Shown in pieces: positions 1 to 7,956 of a stretch of 26,943 nt of DNA. The position numbers and the translations under genes are program-made. The notes beneath the pieces are model-generated. The model did no database searches. It was not told where the DNA came from and worked only from the letters and a program-made list of their open reading frames with translations. Location: positions 1-26,943 of IMG/VR virus record IMGVR_UViG_3300020439_002114; one strand, written 5' to 3'. Numbering within the stretch: the stretch's first letter is position 1; the number at the start of each line of letters is the position of its first letter. The DNA comes from a virus.

Positions 1-2
1 TA

Positions 3-1037
3 CTTAACTCTTTATATGGTGTGCTTGGGCTTCCTGCCTTTAGGTTCTATGATGTTGATAATGCTACCGCTGTTACCACGACAGGACAGACAGTTATTAA
101 ATCAACTGCTGATATGGCTAACATCAAGTACAATAAGGAGTTGGGTGATAATACTTTGGATAGTAATATATACATTGATACTGATTCCGTTTTCTTTTCT
201 GCTGTACCCCTACTTGATAGACGTATTCCCAATTGGAAAGATAATGAACAAGATACAATTGCTGGTTTCGTAAATGATATAGCAGAAGAGATGCAAGATT
301 ATCTAAATGATTTTTATAATATTCTTGCTGAGAAGGTATTCAATGTAGATAAAGATAAACACCGATTTGAAATTAAAAAAGAATATGTTTCTAAATCAGG
401 TATTTGGATTGCAAAGAAAAGATATGCTCAATGGATTATTTCAGATAATGGAGTACCCGTTGATAAATTAGATGTAAAAGGATTGGATGTTGTTAGGTCA
501 TCTTATCCTGCAGCTTTTAGAAAGTTTATGAGTGAAGTACTCATTGATATTTTGAAAGGTAATACAGAAAGTGAATTAACTGATAAGATTTATGATTTTA
601 AAAATGGATTATCTAAGATGAACGTTGTACAAATCGCAAAGAATACATCAGTTAAAAACCTAACAAAGTATTTACCGAAAGGTAAACAACAAAGAATGTT
701 TCAATTTAAATCAGCAACACCTGCTCACGTAAAAGCAGCTATTGCTTTCAATCAACTTTTATCTCATTACAATTGTGAGATGAAATACGAACCGATGAAA
801 AATGGTGATAAAGTAAAATGGGTTTATCTAAAACAAAATCCATTAGGTTTAGATGGAGTAGCATTCAAAGGTTATGATGACCCAAAAGAAATTATGGAAT
901 TAGTCAATACATACATTGATTATGATAAAATCTTTGAAAGAGAACTTCTAAAGAAATTAGAAGATTTCTATGGAGCAATGGATTGGGGTGAAGTTTTATC
1001 CTCAACCAAAACGGCTGAAAAGTTTTTTGCTTTTTAA
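3..1037 (+). CDS. 43: DNA polymerase, family B (T4 gp43-like), 3' part only
   Basis: This is the C-terminal part of a replicative family B DNA polymerase; the 5' end lies outside the window. The open frame runs from base 3 without a start. It begins inside motif B, read as NSLYG (bases 6-20), followed by GVLGLPAFRFYD. Motif C, YIDTDS, is at bases 171-188 and carries the catalytic metal-binding aspartates. A KKRYA segment follows at about bases 414-428, the usual KKRY element that contacts the primer terminus. The remaining 200 or so residues would form the thumb and the C-terminal tail that binds the sliding clamp. The clamp gene follows 62 bases downstream, as expected for a T4-type replisome. 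An internal GTG at base 21 can be read as a start but would cut through motif B, so it is not the true start. Confidence 0.93.
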   Translation, partial: LNSLYGVLGLPAFRFYDVDNATAVTTTGQTVIKSTADMANIKYNKELGDNTLDSNIYIDTDSVFFSAVPLLDRRIPNWKDNEQDTIAGFVNDIAEEMQDYLNDFYNILAEKVFNVDKDKHRFEIKKEYVSKSGIWIAKKRYAQWIISDNGVPVDKLDVKGLDVVRSSYPAAFRKFMSEVLIDILKGNTESELTDKIYDFKNGLSKMNVVQIAKNTSVKNLTKYLPKGKQQRMFQFKSATPAHVKAAIAFNQLLSHYNCEMKYEPMKNGDKVKWVYLKQNPLGLDGVAFKGYDDPKEIMELVNTYIDYDKIFERELLKKLEDFYGAMDWGEVLSSTKTAEKFFAF

Positions 1038-1069
1038 TTTGGAAATGTGAAAAATTTTTCGTATATTAG
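1038..1069 (+). promoter_or_regulatory. Bacteroidota-type promoter before the sliding clamp gene
   Basis: TTTG at 1038-1041 and TATATTAG at 1062-1069 are separated by 20 bases. This fits the Bacteroidota -33 TTTG / -7 TAnnTTTG promoter with one mismatch. The wider block, TTTGGAAAT then AATTTTTCGTATATTAGT, is shared with sites at 4675, 10253 and 12171. Transcription would start near 1073-1075, leaving a leader of about 25 bases with an AAAAGG ribosome-binding-like run at 1088-1093, six bases before the ATG. Confidence 0.65.
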
Positions 1070-1099
1070 TATAAATTTAAAATTAGTAAAAGGTAAATT

Positions 1100-1795
1100 A
1101 TGGAAAAACAAAAACTAAATGGTTTCATTAGTAGATACAATCTCGGTGGTGAGGTTGAATCTGTAATGGTAACATCAACCGATGATTCCGTATCGGTTAA
1201 AATGATTTCAGATGACAAAACTCTATTGGGTGATGTTACTGTAACTGAGAAAGATTTCCCAACAGGTGAGTTTGGTATCTACACTACTTCTCAGTTGAAA
1301 GGATTGTTAAGTGTATTAGATTCATCAATCAAAGTAGAAGAAACAACAGGCGCTCTTAAATTTAGTGATAAGGGTACAAAGGTTCAGTATATGTTAGCTG
1401 CACCATCAGTTATCCCAGCGGTACCTGATTTGAAAGAACTTCCTCCATTTGATGCAGATATTACATTAGATGATGAGTTTATAAACAAATACATCAAGTC
1501 TAAGGGAGCATTAGCAGATGCGGATACATTTACATTCACTTGTAAGAATAACAAAGGAGAAATCATCTTAGGTTATTCATCAATTAATTCAAACAGAATT
1601 TCTATTTCTGTAAATTGTAGTTGTGATAATGATATCGAACCAATAGCATTCTCAGCTAAGTATCTAAAAGAAATCTTAACTGCAAACAAAGGTTCAAACA
1701 AATCATCACTTAAAATTTCATCTAAAGGATTAGCGCATGTATCTTTCGAAGATGGTGATTATAATTCTAACTATTATTTAGTAGAGATTAAGTAA
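1100..1795 (+). CDS. 45: Sliding clamp, DNA polymerase processivity factor (gp45-like)
   Basis: The 231-residue product is close in length to T4 gp45 (228 residues). The sequence is acidic, with alternating beta-strand pattern and two clamp-like halves: roughly residues 1-110, ending with a PSVIPAVPDLKELPPF linker, and residues 115-231. A trimer would encircle DNA and tether the polymerase. The identification rests on overall pattern and on position between polymerase and clamp loader, because clamps have few fixed motifs. The start has a promoter and an AAAAGG run upstream. The stop overlaps the next ATG by one base (TAATG), so the two genes are probably translationally coupled. Confidence 0.85.
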   Translation: MEKQKLNGFISRYNLGGEVESVMVTSTDDSVSVKMISDDKTLLGDVTVTEKDFPTGEFGIYTTSQLKGLLSVLDSSIKVEETTGALKFSDKGTKVQYMLAAPSVIPAVPDLKELPPFDADITLDDEFINKYIKSKGALADADTFTFTCKNNKGEIILGYSSINSNRISISVNCSCDNDIEPIAFSAKYLKEILTANKGSNKSSLKISSKGLAHVSFEDGDYNSNYYLVEIK

Positions 1796-3006
1796 TGAGT
1801 TTTTGGGATACAGAACCAGCTAAACCTCAATTCGTATTTGAAAATGAGAAGAAAAAACTCATTGATAATATGGATTACCTCATGCAGATGTCTGTAGAGG
1901 AACAAACTCTGTACAAAAAGTGGGTAGAGTTGCAGGAAGATTCTATGCTTAGAGATAAATCTACAATAGCATCTTACTACGATTGGCAGTGGAGACCTAC
2001 AGATATCAACAACAAAGAACTTACAATCAAAGAGATTGAGGAATTAGAACCCTATGTTGAAATCGTTGAAGATAAGAATGAAGCTACAAAGTGGACTCAT
2101 CTTAGAAGAATGATTCATACAATGAGTTGGACAGCTAATCCTGGTCGAAATGTTAAGTTGTTTGTTAAGGATAAAAAGAGTGGTAAACTTTTGGGGATGG
2201 TATCACTTGCATCTGATGTAACATCAATGGGTGTAAGAGATAAATATATTGGCTGGACTAAGGATGATAAATTCAAAAAAGGTAAACTAAACTTTACAAC
2301 CATCGCATCTACGATTGTTTGTACACAACCTTTAGGATTCAATTTCTTAGGAGGTAAACTTACCGCTATGATGACTACTGTACCTGAGGTTAGAGAATAT
2401 TGGAAAAAGAAATATGGACAAACTCTTATAGCAGTTGGTACAACTTCTTTGTATGGTATTCATTCTCAGTATAATGGTATCCCACATTTTAAAACTTTAG
2501 GTGAATCAGCTGGAAAGATATCAATCAAACCAGATGATGAGTTCTATGACCCGTGGCACCAATGGTTGAAAGAAAACAGAGAAGATTGGTATAAGAAACA
2601 CATTACCGAAGAAAGAGAAAGAAATGGTAAGAGTATGGGTTATGAAAGAAACGGACCTGTTAGTGGTATCAAACAAAAGATTTTAGGACAAATCTTCAAA
2701 GAGTGTGGTATCAAACAATCCAGTTATCATCATGGATTTAAAAGAGGAGTATATCTTGCTATGATGTATGAAAACGGACCTGAGTTTCTACGTTCTGAAA
2801 TCGAAGAGAAAGATTTGAAGATGAAAAAGAAATTTGAGGATGGTGTTGATTACATTAATAAATGGTGGAAAAGACAAGCCATTAAAAGATATACTAAGTT
2901 ATATGATTCTAATCGATTGAAGCCAGAACATTTATATTACATAGATGCTATTGGTATGGATTGGGATACTATGAAAGAGAATTATTTAAAAGAAGTAGGA
3001 AGATAA
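1795..3006 (+). CDS. DUF4338 / DruA-like protein
   Basis: The 403-residue protein resembles the DUF4338 family, which includes DruA of the Druantia anti-phage system. Family-like blocks in order are LLGMVSLASD (about 132-141), RDKYIGW (148-154), LNFTTIASTIVCTQP (165-179), NFLGGKL (183-189), YGQTLIAVGTTSLYG (207-221) and LGESAG (235-240). The C-terminal 150 residues are rich in Lys, Glu and Trp and look helical. The biochemical activity of this family is not something the sequence reveals. The gene is inserted between the clamp and clamp-loader genes, with a one-base overlap upstream and a one-base gap downstream, so it is expressed with the replisome. The assignment comes from pattern recognition, and the family call is moderately sure. 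A replication or DNA-modification accessory role is only inference. Confidence 0.55.
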   Translation: MSFWDTEPAKPQFVFENEKKKLIDNMDYLMQMSVEEQTLYKKWVELQEDSMLRDKSTIASYYDWQWRPTDINNKELTIKEIEELEPYVEIVEDKNEATKWTHLRRMIHTMSWTANPGRNVKLFVKDKKSGKLLGMVSLASDVTSMGVRDKYIGWTKDDKFKKGKLNFTTIASTIVCTQPLGFNFLGGKLTAMMTTVPEVREYWKKKYGQTLIAVGTTSLYGIHSQYNGIPHFKTLGESAGKISIKPDDEFYDPWHQWLKENREDWYKKHITEERERNGKSMGYERNGPVSGIKQKILGQIFKECGIKQSSYHHGFKRGVYLAMMYENGPEFLRSEIEEKDLKMKKKFEDGVDYINKWWKRQAIKRYTKLYDSNRLKPEHLYYIDAIGMDWDTMKENYLKEVGR

Positions 3007-3007
3007 T

Positions 3008-3958
3008 ATGAGTTTTTTCGAACAAAAAGAAGAAATGGTTGACAACTCACTTTGGGTTGAAAAGTACAGACCAATAAAGTTAGATGATTACGTTGGTAAC
3101 GAACATCTAAAAGAAAAGGTAAGTGGTTATATAGAATCAGAGGATGTACCTCACCTTTTACTATTTGGTAGAGCTGGTACTGGTAAAACAACTTTGGCTA
3201 AACTTATCGTTAAATCTATCGAATGTGATTATATGGTTATAAACGCATCTGATGAAAATAATGTAGATACAGTTAGAAACAAAGTTAAGAACTTTGCATC
3301 ATCGCAAGGTTTTAAGAAGTATAAGATAATCATCTTAGATGAGTTTGATTATATGACACCAAACGCACAAGCGATACTTAGAAATCTAATGGAAACATTC
3401 TCTAAACATTGTAGGTTTATTTTGACCTGTAATTATGTTGAGAAGATTATTGACCCAATCCAAAGTAGATGTCAAACCTTTCAAATCGTACCACCATCCA
3501 AAAAAGAGGTGGCAGTACAATTAGATAAGATTTTAAAATCAGAGGATGTAAATTATGATGTAAAGGATTTAGTTCCAATCATAGATTCATCTTATCCTGA
3601 TATTAGAAAAGTTATAAATACTTGCCAATTGAATTCTGTTAAAGGAGTGTTAAAACTTTCAAAGAATGATTTGTTGGATTCTGATTTTAAAACTAAGATA
3701 GTGGATATCTTAAAAGCATCAGATGATAGTAGAAACAAATATATGAAAATTAGACAAACTGTAGCTGATTCGAAGGTGCAAGATTTTACTGAGATGTATT
3801 CACTTCTCTATGATAAAGTAGATGAATATGCTTCAGGTAAAGTGAGTGGAGTTATTTTGGTATTAGCAGAAGGTCAACATAGAGATGCTTTAGCAGTCGA
3901 TAAGGAAATACCATTTATGGCTACGATATTAAATATTTTATCAACAATCAACAAATAG
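3008..3958 (+). CDS. 44: Clamp loader large subunit, AAA+ ATPase (gp44-like)
   Basis: This is the ATPase subunit of the clamp loader that opens the sliding clamp and places it on primed DNA. The 316 residues match T4 gp44 (319). Visible motifs are the N-terminal WVEKYRP box (16-22), Walker A GRAGTGKT (54-61), Walker B IIILDEFD (107-114), sensor 1 ILTCNY (138-143) and the SRC box with the arginine finger R154. This order is typical of replication factor C / gp44 proteins. The ATG follows the preceding stop by one base. The gene lies in the order clamp, DruA-like, large subunit, zinc ribbon, small subunit. Confidence 0.95.
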   Translation: MSFFEQKEEMVDNSLWVEKYRPIKLDDYVGNEHLKEKVSGYIESEDVPHLLLFGRAGTGKTTLAKLIVKSIECDYMVINASDENNVDTVRNKVKNFASSQGFKKYKIIILDEFDYMTPNAQAILRNLMETFSKHCRFILTCNYVEKIIDPIQSRCQTFQIVPPSKKEVAVQLDKILKSEDVNYDVKDLVPIIDSSYPDIRKVINTCQLNSVKGVLKLSKNDLLDSDFKTKIVDILKASDDSRNKYMKIRQTVADSKVQDFTEMYSLLYDKVDEYASGKVSGVILVLAEGQHRDALAVDKEIPFMATILNILSTINK

Positions 3959-3964
3959 ATTAGT

Positions 3965-4222
3965 ATGGCAAAGATTATTGGAGCAGACGGACAGGCGATG
4001 CAAACAGAACAAGCACCCTTAGATGTTACAAAAACAGAACCCATAGGTTGTAAAAAATGTGGGGGAGAAGTATTTATTCAAGGATTCTCATTTAGAAGAG
4101 TACCTAAATTATTAACTGGTAAAACCAAAGATGAAACATTACCTGTTGAGTTATTTTTATGTGGAGATTGTGGAGAAGTTCTTAATGAACTATTACCACC
4201 TGGTTTAAAGATGGAGGAGTAA
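3965..4222 (+). CDS. Small zinc-ribbon protein
   Basis: The 85-residue protein has two Cys pairs, CKKCG near residue 29 and CGDCG near residue 67, spaced about 35 residues apart. This is the layout of a zinc ribbon. The stretch between the knuckles (FIQGFSFRRVPKLLTG) is basic. No enzyme domain fits in this length. It sits between the two clamp-loader subunit genes and overlaps the small-subunit start by one base, so its product is made together with them. It may bind nucleic acid or bridge replisome proteins, or take the position that the regulator regA has in T4; I see no resemblance to RegA itself. The function is unknown. Confidence 0.75.
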   Translation: MAKIIGADGQAMQTEQAPLDVTKTEPIGCKKCGGEVFIQGFSFRRVPKLLTGKTKDETLPVELFLCGDCGEVLNELLPPGLKMEE

Positions 4223-4671
4223 TGGCTAAATCACTTTTTGACCACATAAAGGCAATCACAAATGAACAGAATCCAAAGTACTTTGATACATTGGAAGAGG
4301 CAGATAAGAAGAGTTGGTCTAATTATATGATTCACAGATTTCTTTCTATGAATCCTGATTGGGTTGATTTGATAGCTGAGTTACAACCTTATACACAATC
4401 ACTTCCACCTAAAGCGTTGTATTTGGCATACATTGGTATCTTACCAAAGGGTAGACATTTTCTTAGATATGTTAAAGGAAAGAAAACAGATAAGTATGAG
4501 GATTGGTTAGTAGACCTAATGGTTAAAGATTATCAATGTTCAAAGAAGGAAGCAACTGAGTATTTAGAAATACTTTACAATAGTAGAGAAGGTAGAGAAC
4601 ATATTAAGTATGTTTGTGAAAAGTACGGAACGGAGAAAAAGCAAATTACAAAATTAAAATTAAAGGTATAA
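4222..4671 (+). CDS. 62: Clamp loader small subunit (gp62-like)
   Basis: The 149-residue protein contains blocks typical of phage gp62-type proteins: a FLSMNPDWVDLIAELQPY segment (about 40-57), PPKALYLAYIGILPKG (about 62-77) and a helical tail ending in basic residues. T4 gp62 is longer (187 residues). In T4 this subunit joins four gp44 subunits to make the loader. The gene follows gp44 with only a small zinc-ribbon gene between, and its ATG overlaps the preceding stop. A GGAGGAG run at 4213-4219 is the best Shine-Dalgarno match in this part of the window, though it is close to the start. Confidence 0.75.
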   Translation: MAKSLFDHIKAITNEQNPKYFDTLEEADKKSWSNYMIHRFLSMNPDWVDLIAELQPYTQSLPPKALYLAYIGILPKGRHFLRYVKGKKTDKYEDWLVDLMVKDYQCSKKEATEYLEILYNSREGREHIKYVCEKYGTEKKQITKLKLKV

Positions 4672-4674
4672 ATA

Positions 4675-4706
4675 TTTGGATTTATCAAATATTTTTCGTA
4701 TATTTG
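4675..4706 (+). promoter_or_regulatory. Bacteroidota-type promoter before the helicase gene, perfect consensus
   Basis: TTTG at 4675-4678 and TATATTTG at 4699-4706 have a 20-base spacer and match both Bacteroidota boxes exactly. The wider sequence, TTTGGATTT then ATTTTTCGTATATTTGT, is nearly the same as the site at 12171-12202 and shares its core with those at 1038 and 10253. The predicted leader to the ATG at 4727 is about 15 bases, A-rich and without a Shine-Dalgarno sequence. Confidence 0.75.
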
Positions 4707-4726
4707 TTAGAATATAAAAGTTATAA

Positions 4727-6088
4727 ATGCAAGAAATAGATAATTTATCAAAATTTGGTAATTCATTTCAATCAAAGGTAGTATCAGCATTACTCACAGA
4801 TGGTAAGTTTTTAGAAAAACTTTCTGAAATATTATCCCCAAAGTTTTTTGAATCAGAAGCAAACAAATGGATTGTTGGTGAAATCGTTGATTATAATGAA
4901 GAGTTCAGAAAACCACCAACTATGGATGTTTTCAAAGTTAAACTTTCTAAATTAGATAATGATATTCTAAAAACCACAGTTGTTGAACAACTTAGACACG
5001 TTTATACTCAGATTGGTAATGTAGATTTAGATTACATTAAAAAAGAATTCACCGCATTTTGTAGAAATCAAAATCTTAAAAACGTAATCCTTCAATCAGT
5101 TGATTTATTAAAAGCTGGTAACTTTGATAGGATTAAGGACTTGGTTGATAAAGCTATGAAGGTTGGTACTGAAACTGATTTAGGGCATGATTATAAGGAT
5201 GATTTTGAATCACGTATAGAAGATGTTAAGAGAGATACAGTTCCTTCCGATTGGCAACCACTAAACGATTTGATGGATGGTGGTTTAGGACCTGGTGAAT
5301 TGGGAGTTGTAGTAGCTCCATCGGGTGTTGGTAAAACTTGGATTCTAACGGCTTTAGGAGCATCTGCGGTAAGACAAGGTTTAAGTGTTGTTCACTACTC
5401 CTTAGAACTATCCGAACACTATGTAGGGCAAAGATACGATACAGTATTCTCAAAGATACCTTCGGCAAATATAAAAGAAAGAAAAGATGAGGTTAGGGAA
5501 AAGATTAAATCATTAAAAGGTAATCTTCTCATTAAATACTTCCCACCTAAAGGTGTATCTTCTAAGAAGGTTGCACAACATATAGATAAAATGATAGCAA
5601 ATGATAACAAACCAGATTTGATTATTATTGATTACGCTGATTTGTTACTATCACATTCAAACAAAACTGATTCTACTTATGCAGAGCAAGGTGGTGTTTA
5701 CATCGACTTGAGAGGAATGAGTGGTGAGTATGGTATTCCTATTTGGACAGCATCTCAAACCAATCGTTCAGCAATAGATTCAGAAGTTATAGAAGCTGAT
5801 AAAATTTCAGATTCTTACGCAAAAGTAATGAACGCTGATTTCATTATGAGTTGGAGTAGAAAATCAAAAGATAAGTTGAACAATACTGCAAGATGTCACG
5901 TTATGAAAAACAGATTTGGACCTGATGGTATTACCTTCCCTTGTAAGATGGATACTAATACTGGATTCATAGAAGTTTATGATGGAACTTCTGCTGAAGG
6001 TATGTTATCAACCAAAGAATCTGCTAGTGGCAATATTGAAAGAAAGCAATTATTACATAAAAAATATGTGGAGAGTATGAACTTTTAA
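4727..6088 (+). CDS. 41: Replicative DNA helicase, DnaB/gp41-like
   Basis: This is a hexameric 5'-3' helicase that unwinds DNA ahead of the fork. The 453 residues divide into an N-terminal helical domain (about 1-150) and a RecA-type motor. Motor motifs are Walker A APSGVGKT (197-204), a conserved SLELSE segment (225-230), Walker B PDLIIIDYADLL (296-307) and the TASQTNRSA segment (341-349). PSDWQPLNDLMDGGLGPGEL (173-192) is the usual DnaB-family entry to the ATPase core. The length is close to T4 gp41 (475). No primase gene is seen in the window. It has its own consensus promoter upstream, and its stop is followed by a 91-base gap. Confidence 0.93.
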   Translation: MQEIDNLSKFGNSFQSKVVSALLTDGKFLEKLSEILSPKFFESEANKWIVGEIVDYNEEFRKPPTMDVFKVKLSKLDNDILKTTVVEQLRHVYTQIGNVDLDYIKKEFTAFCRNQNLKNVILQSVDLLKAGNFDRIKDLVDKAMKVGTETDLGHDYKDDFESRIEDVKRDTVPSDWQPLNDLMDGGLGPGELGVVVAPSGVGKTWILTALGASAVRQGLSVVHYSLELSEHYVGQRYDTVFSKIPSANIKERKDEVREKIKSLKGNLLIKYFPPKGVSSKKVAQHIDKMIANDNKPDLIIIDYADLLLSHSNKTDSTYAEQGGVYIDLRGMSGEYGIPIWTASQTNRSAIDSEVIEADKISDSYAKVMNADFIMSWSRKSKDKLNNTARCHVMKNRFGPDGITFPCKMDTNTGFIEVYDGTSAEGMLSTKESASGNIERKQLLHKKYVESMNF

Positions 6089-6119
6089 AAGAAAAACTAA
6101 AATTTAACTATGGAAGATA

Positions 6120-6152
6120 TTTGTTTTTGAATATATACTATAGTTATATCTA
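6120..6152 (+). promoter_or_regulatory. Possible promoter before the H1-like gene
   Basis: TTTG at 6120-6123 is followed after 21 bases by TATATCTA at 6145-6152, a weak match to TAnnTTTG. It lies in the 91-base gap between the helicase and the H1-like gene. It lacks the TTTTTCG block of the stronger promoters. The leader of about 25 bases contains an AAGGA at 6166-6170, nine bases before the ATG. Confidence 0.4.
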
Positions 6153-6179
6153 CGAACACTAAATAAAGGAAAATTAATT

Positions 6180-6350
6180 ATGGCAAAATCACAGGAACTT
6201 TTCGAACAAATCAAAGAATTATTTATAGAATTTGAAACAGAACACAATGGTAGCTCTAAAGCTGCAAAATCAAGAGCTAGAAAAGCTATTGGTGAAATCA
6301 AAAAATTAGTTACTGATTACAGAAAAGCATCTGTGGAAGAAAATAAATAA
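6180..6350 (+). CDS. Histone H1-like (Hc1-type) small DNA-binding protein
   Basis: The gene encodes 56 residues, starting MAKSQELFEQIKEL and ending KASVEENK. The middle carries a basic, alanine-rich GSSKAAKSRARKAIGEIKKL segment (24-43). This layout (acidic amphipathic N-terminus, then SKAAxSRARKAIxxIKKL) resembles the short histone-H1-like proteins found in many Bacteroidota. It probably binds DNA without sequence specificity, on phage or host chromosomes. The start is supported by an AAGGA run nine bases upstream and a promoter-like site. The next gene begins 13 bases after the stop. The similarity is by pattern and the protein is short, so the function is inferred. Confidence 0.75.
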   Translation: MAKSQELFEQIKELFIEFETEHNGSSKAAKSRARKAIGEIKKLVTDYRKASVEENK

Positions 6351-6363
6351 AGGTTATAAAAAT

Positions 6364-7359
6364 ATGAGCAAATTATTCGAAGAACGAGTCCCGTTCAAAC
6401 CATTTGAGTATCCGATATACTACAATGAAGGTTGGTTAAAACAAGCACAAGCATTTTGGCTCCATACTGAAATCCCAATGCAAGGAGATGTAAAGGATTG
6501 GAATGAAAGATTAACTGATTCTGAAAAGAATCTGGTAGGTAATATCCTATTGGGATTTGCACAAACAGAATGTGCAGTATCAGATTATTGGACTAATATG
6601 GTTACGGATTGGTTTCCTAAACATGAGATAAGACAGATGGCTATGATGTTTGGTTCACAAGAAACCATTCATGCTACGGCATATTCTTATTTAAATGAAA
6701 CTTTAGGATTGGATGATTTCTCAGCATTTTTACATGAACCTGCAGTAGCTGAAAAGTTTGAGTTACTGACAGCAACTTCCGCAGAGTGGAAACACACAGA
6801 CTTACAAAAGAACGAAAAAGCAAGACAGGAAGTAGGTAGAAGTTTAGCAATCTTCTCAGCATTCGCTGAAGGTGTATCTCTCTACTCTTCCTTTGCAGTT
6901 CTTTACTCATTCCAAATGAGAAACAAATTAAAAGGAATCGGACAACAAATGAAGTGGAGTGTTAGAGATGAATCACTTCATAGTAAAATGGGATGTCAAT
7001 TATTCAGACATATGTGTGAAGAATATCCCGAACTAAAAGAACAATGTAAAGATTCCATTGAAGAAGCAGCTAGATTAATTGTTGAACTTGAACTTAAATT
7101 TATTGATAAAATGTTTGAGATGGGCGATTTAGAAAATCTAAAAGCAGATGACCTAAAAGAATTTATAAAAGCGAGAACAAATTCTAAGTTAAAAGAATTA
7201 GGATACGAAGGTATTTTTGAATTCAATAAAGAAAAATCAGAAAACTTAGATTGGTTCTATCATTTAACAGGTGGACATACCCATACAGATTTCTTCGCTA
7301 TCAGACCTACTGATTATAGTAAGGCAAATGAAGGTGAAGATTGGGATGATTTATTTTAA
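6364..7359 (+). CDS. nrdB: Ribonucleotide reductase class I, beta subunit (NrdB)
   Basis: The 331-residue protein is the radical-generating subunit of ribonucleotide reductase, which makes deoxynucleotides for phage replication. The six metal ligands can be assigned by spacing: E69 (in GFAQTECAVSDYW), E100 and H103 (SQETIH), E169 (AFAEGVSLY), E203 and H206 (RDESLH). The radical tyrosine fits Y107, seven residues after E100 as in E. coli (E115/Y122). The first ligand is Glu where E. coli and mammals have Asp (D84), as in the Chlamydia class Ic enzyme, yet Tyr is kept. The acidic C-terminus ending DWDDLF is the usual docking tail for NrdA. The stop lies in a run of A, followed in the same frame by the next gene. 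Confidence 0.95.
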   Translation: MSKLFEERVPFKPFEYPIYYNEGWLKQAQAFWLHTEIPMQGDVKDWNERLTDSEKNLVGNILLGFAQTECAVSDYWTNMVTDWFPKHEIRQMAMMFGSQETIHATAYSYLNETLGLDDFSAFLHEPAVAEKFELLTATSAEWKHTDLQKNEKARQEVGRSLAIFSAFAEGVSLYSSFAVLYSFQMRNKLKGIGQQMKWSVRDESLHSKMGCQLFRHMCEEYPELKEQCKDSIEEAARLIVELELKFIDKMFEMGDLENLKADDLKEFIKARTNSKLKELGYEGIFEFNKEKSENLDWFYHLTGGHTHTDFFAIRPTDYSKANEGEDWDDLF

Positions 7360-7365
7360 AAAAAA

Positions 7366-7956
7366 TTGAAAGATAAAAAGGTTACAATAACAGATACGAG
7401 AATATCGTATTCAAATGATGACTCTAAAATTGTTATGGATATAGTATCCAAAGAATTGATGGAGTTCTATTCTAATATTGTTACACAAAATGGTGGAAAA
7501 GTATTGGATGTTGGATTTGGATTAGGATATAGTGCAGATGCGATTTACAATAAATTAGGTTCTTACTATTGTATTGAATCTAATCCACAAATTTTTGATG
7601 AAGCTCGTAAATGGGCTTCTGATAAAACGAATGTTCATTTATATTTTGGAGATTGGGTAGATGTAATACCATCGTTGGATGTTAAGTTTGATGGTATCTT
7701 TTTAGATACTTATGATGACCCTAACTACTCTAAGTTTGAAGATTATGCAAAACTAATTTCAAATGAAAATTGTGTATTATCAATCTTTAGCTATTTCCTT
7801 TGTAGAGATGTTAAAGATTTACATTCACACTATTTTGAAATTAAATCAAAACATAGAGAAAACTACCCAAAGATAATAGAAAAAGGACATACTTGTAATT
7901 GGAGTTATTTCATAAATGGCAAGTTTCAGAAAAAGAAAGCAAATGCAGCCATTTGA
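7366..7956 (+). CDS. GAMT/RMT2-like SAM-dependent methyltransferase
   Basis: The 196-residue class I methyltransferase has motif I KVLDVGFGLGYSADA (45-59), the acidic ribose-binding residue E71 in IESNPQIFDEARKWA (70-84), and motif FDGIFLDTYDDP (108-119). The VGFG, E-x-N and RxWA signature is that of guanidinoacetate methyltransferase and the related arginine methyltransferase RMT2. A guanidino nitrogen of arginine or a small molecule is therefore a reasonable target, but the substrate is inference. The likely start is TTG at 7366, six bases after the nrdB stop and in the same frame as nrdB. The first in-frame ATG (7435) would lose 23 residues but keep the core. The A-rich stretch upstream may help initiation. 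Confidence 0.75.
   Translation: MKDKKVTITDTRISYSNDDSKIVMDIVSKELMEFYSNIVTQNGGKVLDVGFGLGYSADAIYNKLGSYYCIESNPQIFDEARKWASDKTNVHLYFGDWVDVIPSLDVKFDGIFLDTYDDPNYSKFEDYAKLISNENCVLSIFSYFLCRDVKDLHSHYFEIKSKHRENYPKIIEKGHTCNWSYFINGKFQKKKANAAI

Noticed and set aside
47-232. Reverse-strand ORFs across the window (for example 47-232, 9479-9796, 12453-12788, 17837-18115)
   Set aside because: All lie opposite well-supported + strand genes, have no recognisable domains and no promoter or ribosome-binding context.
6082-6091. CTTTTAAAAG palindrome after the helicase gene as a terminator
   Set aside because: The arms are only five bases of A/T with one C-G pair and no loop, so a stable RNA hairpin is unlikely.
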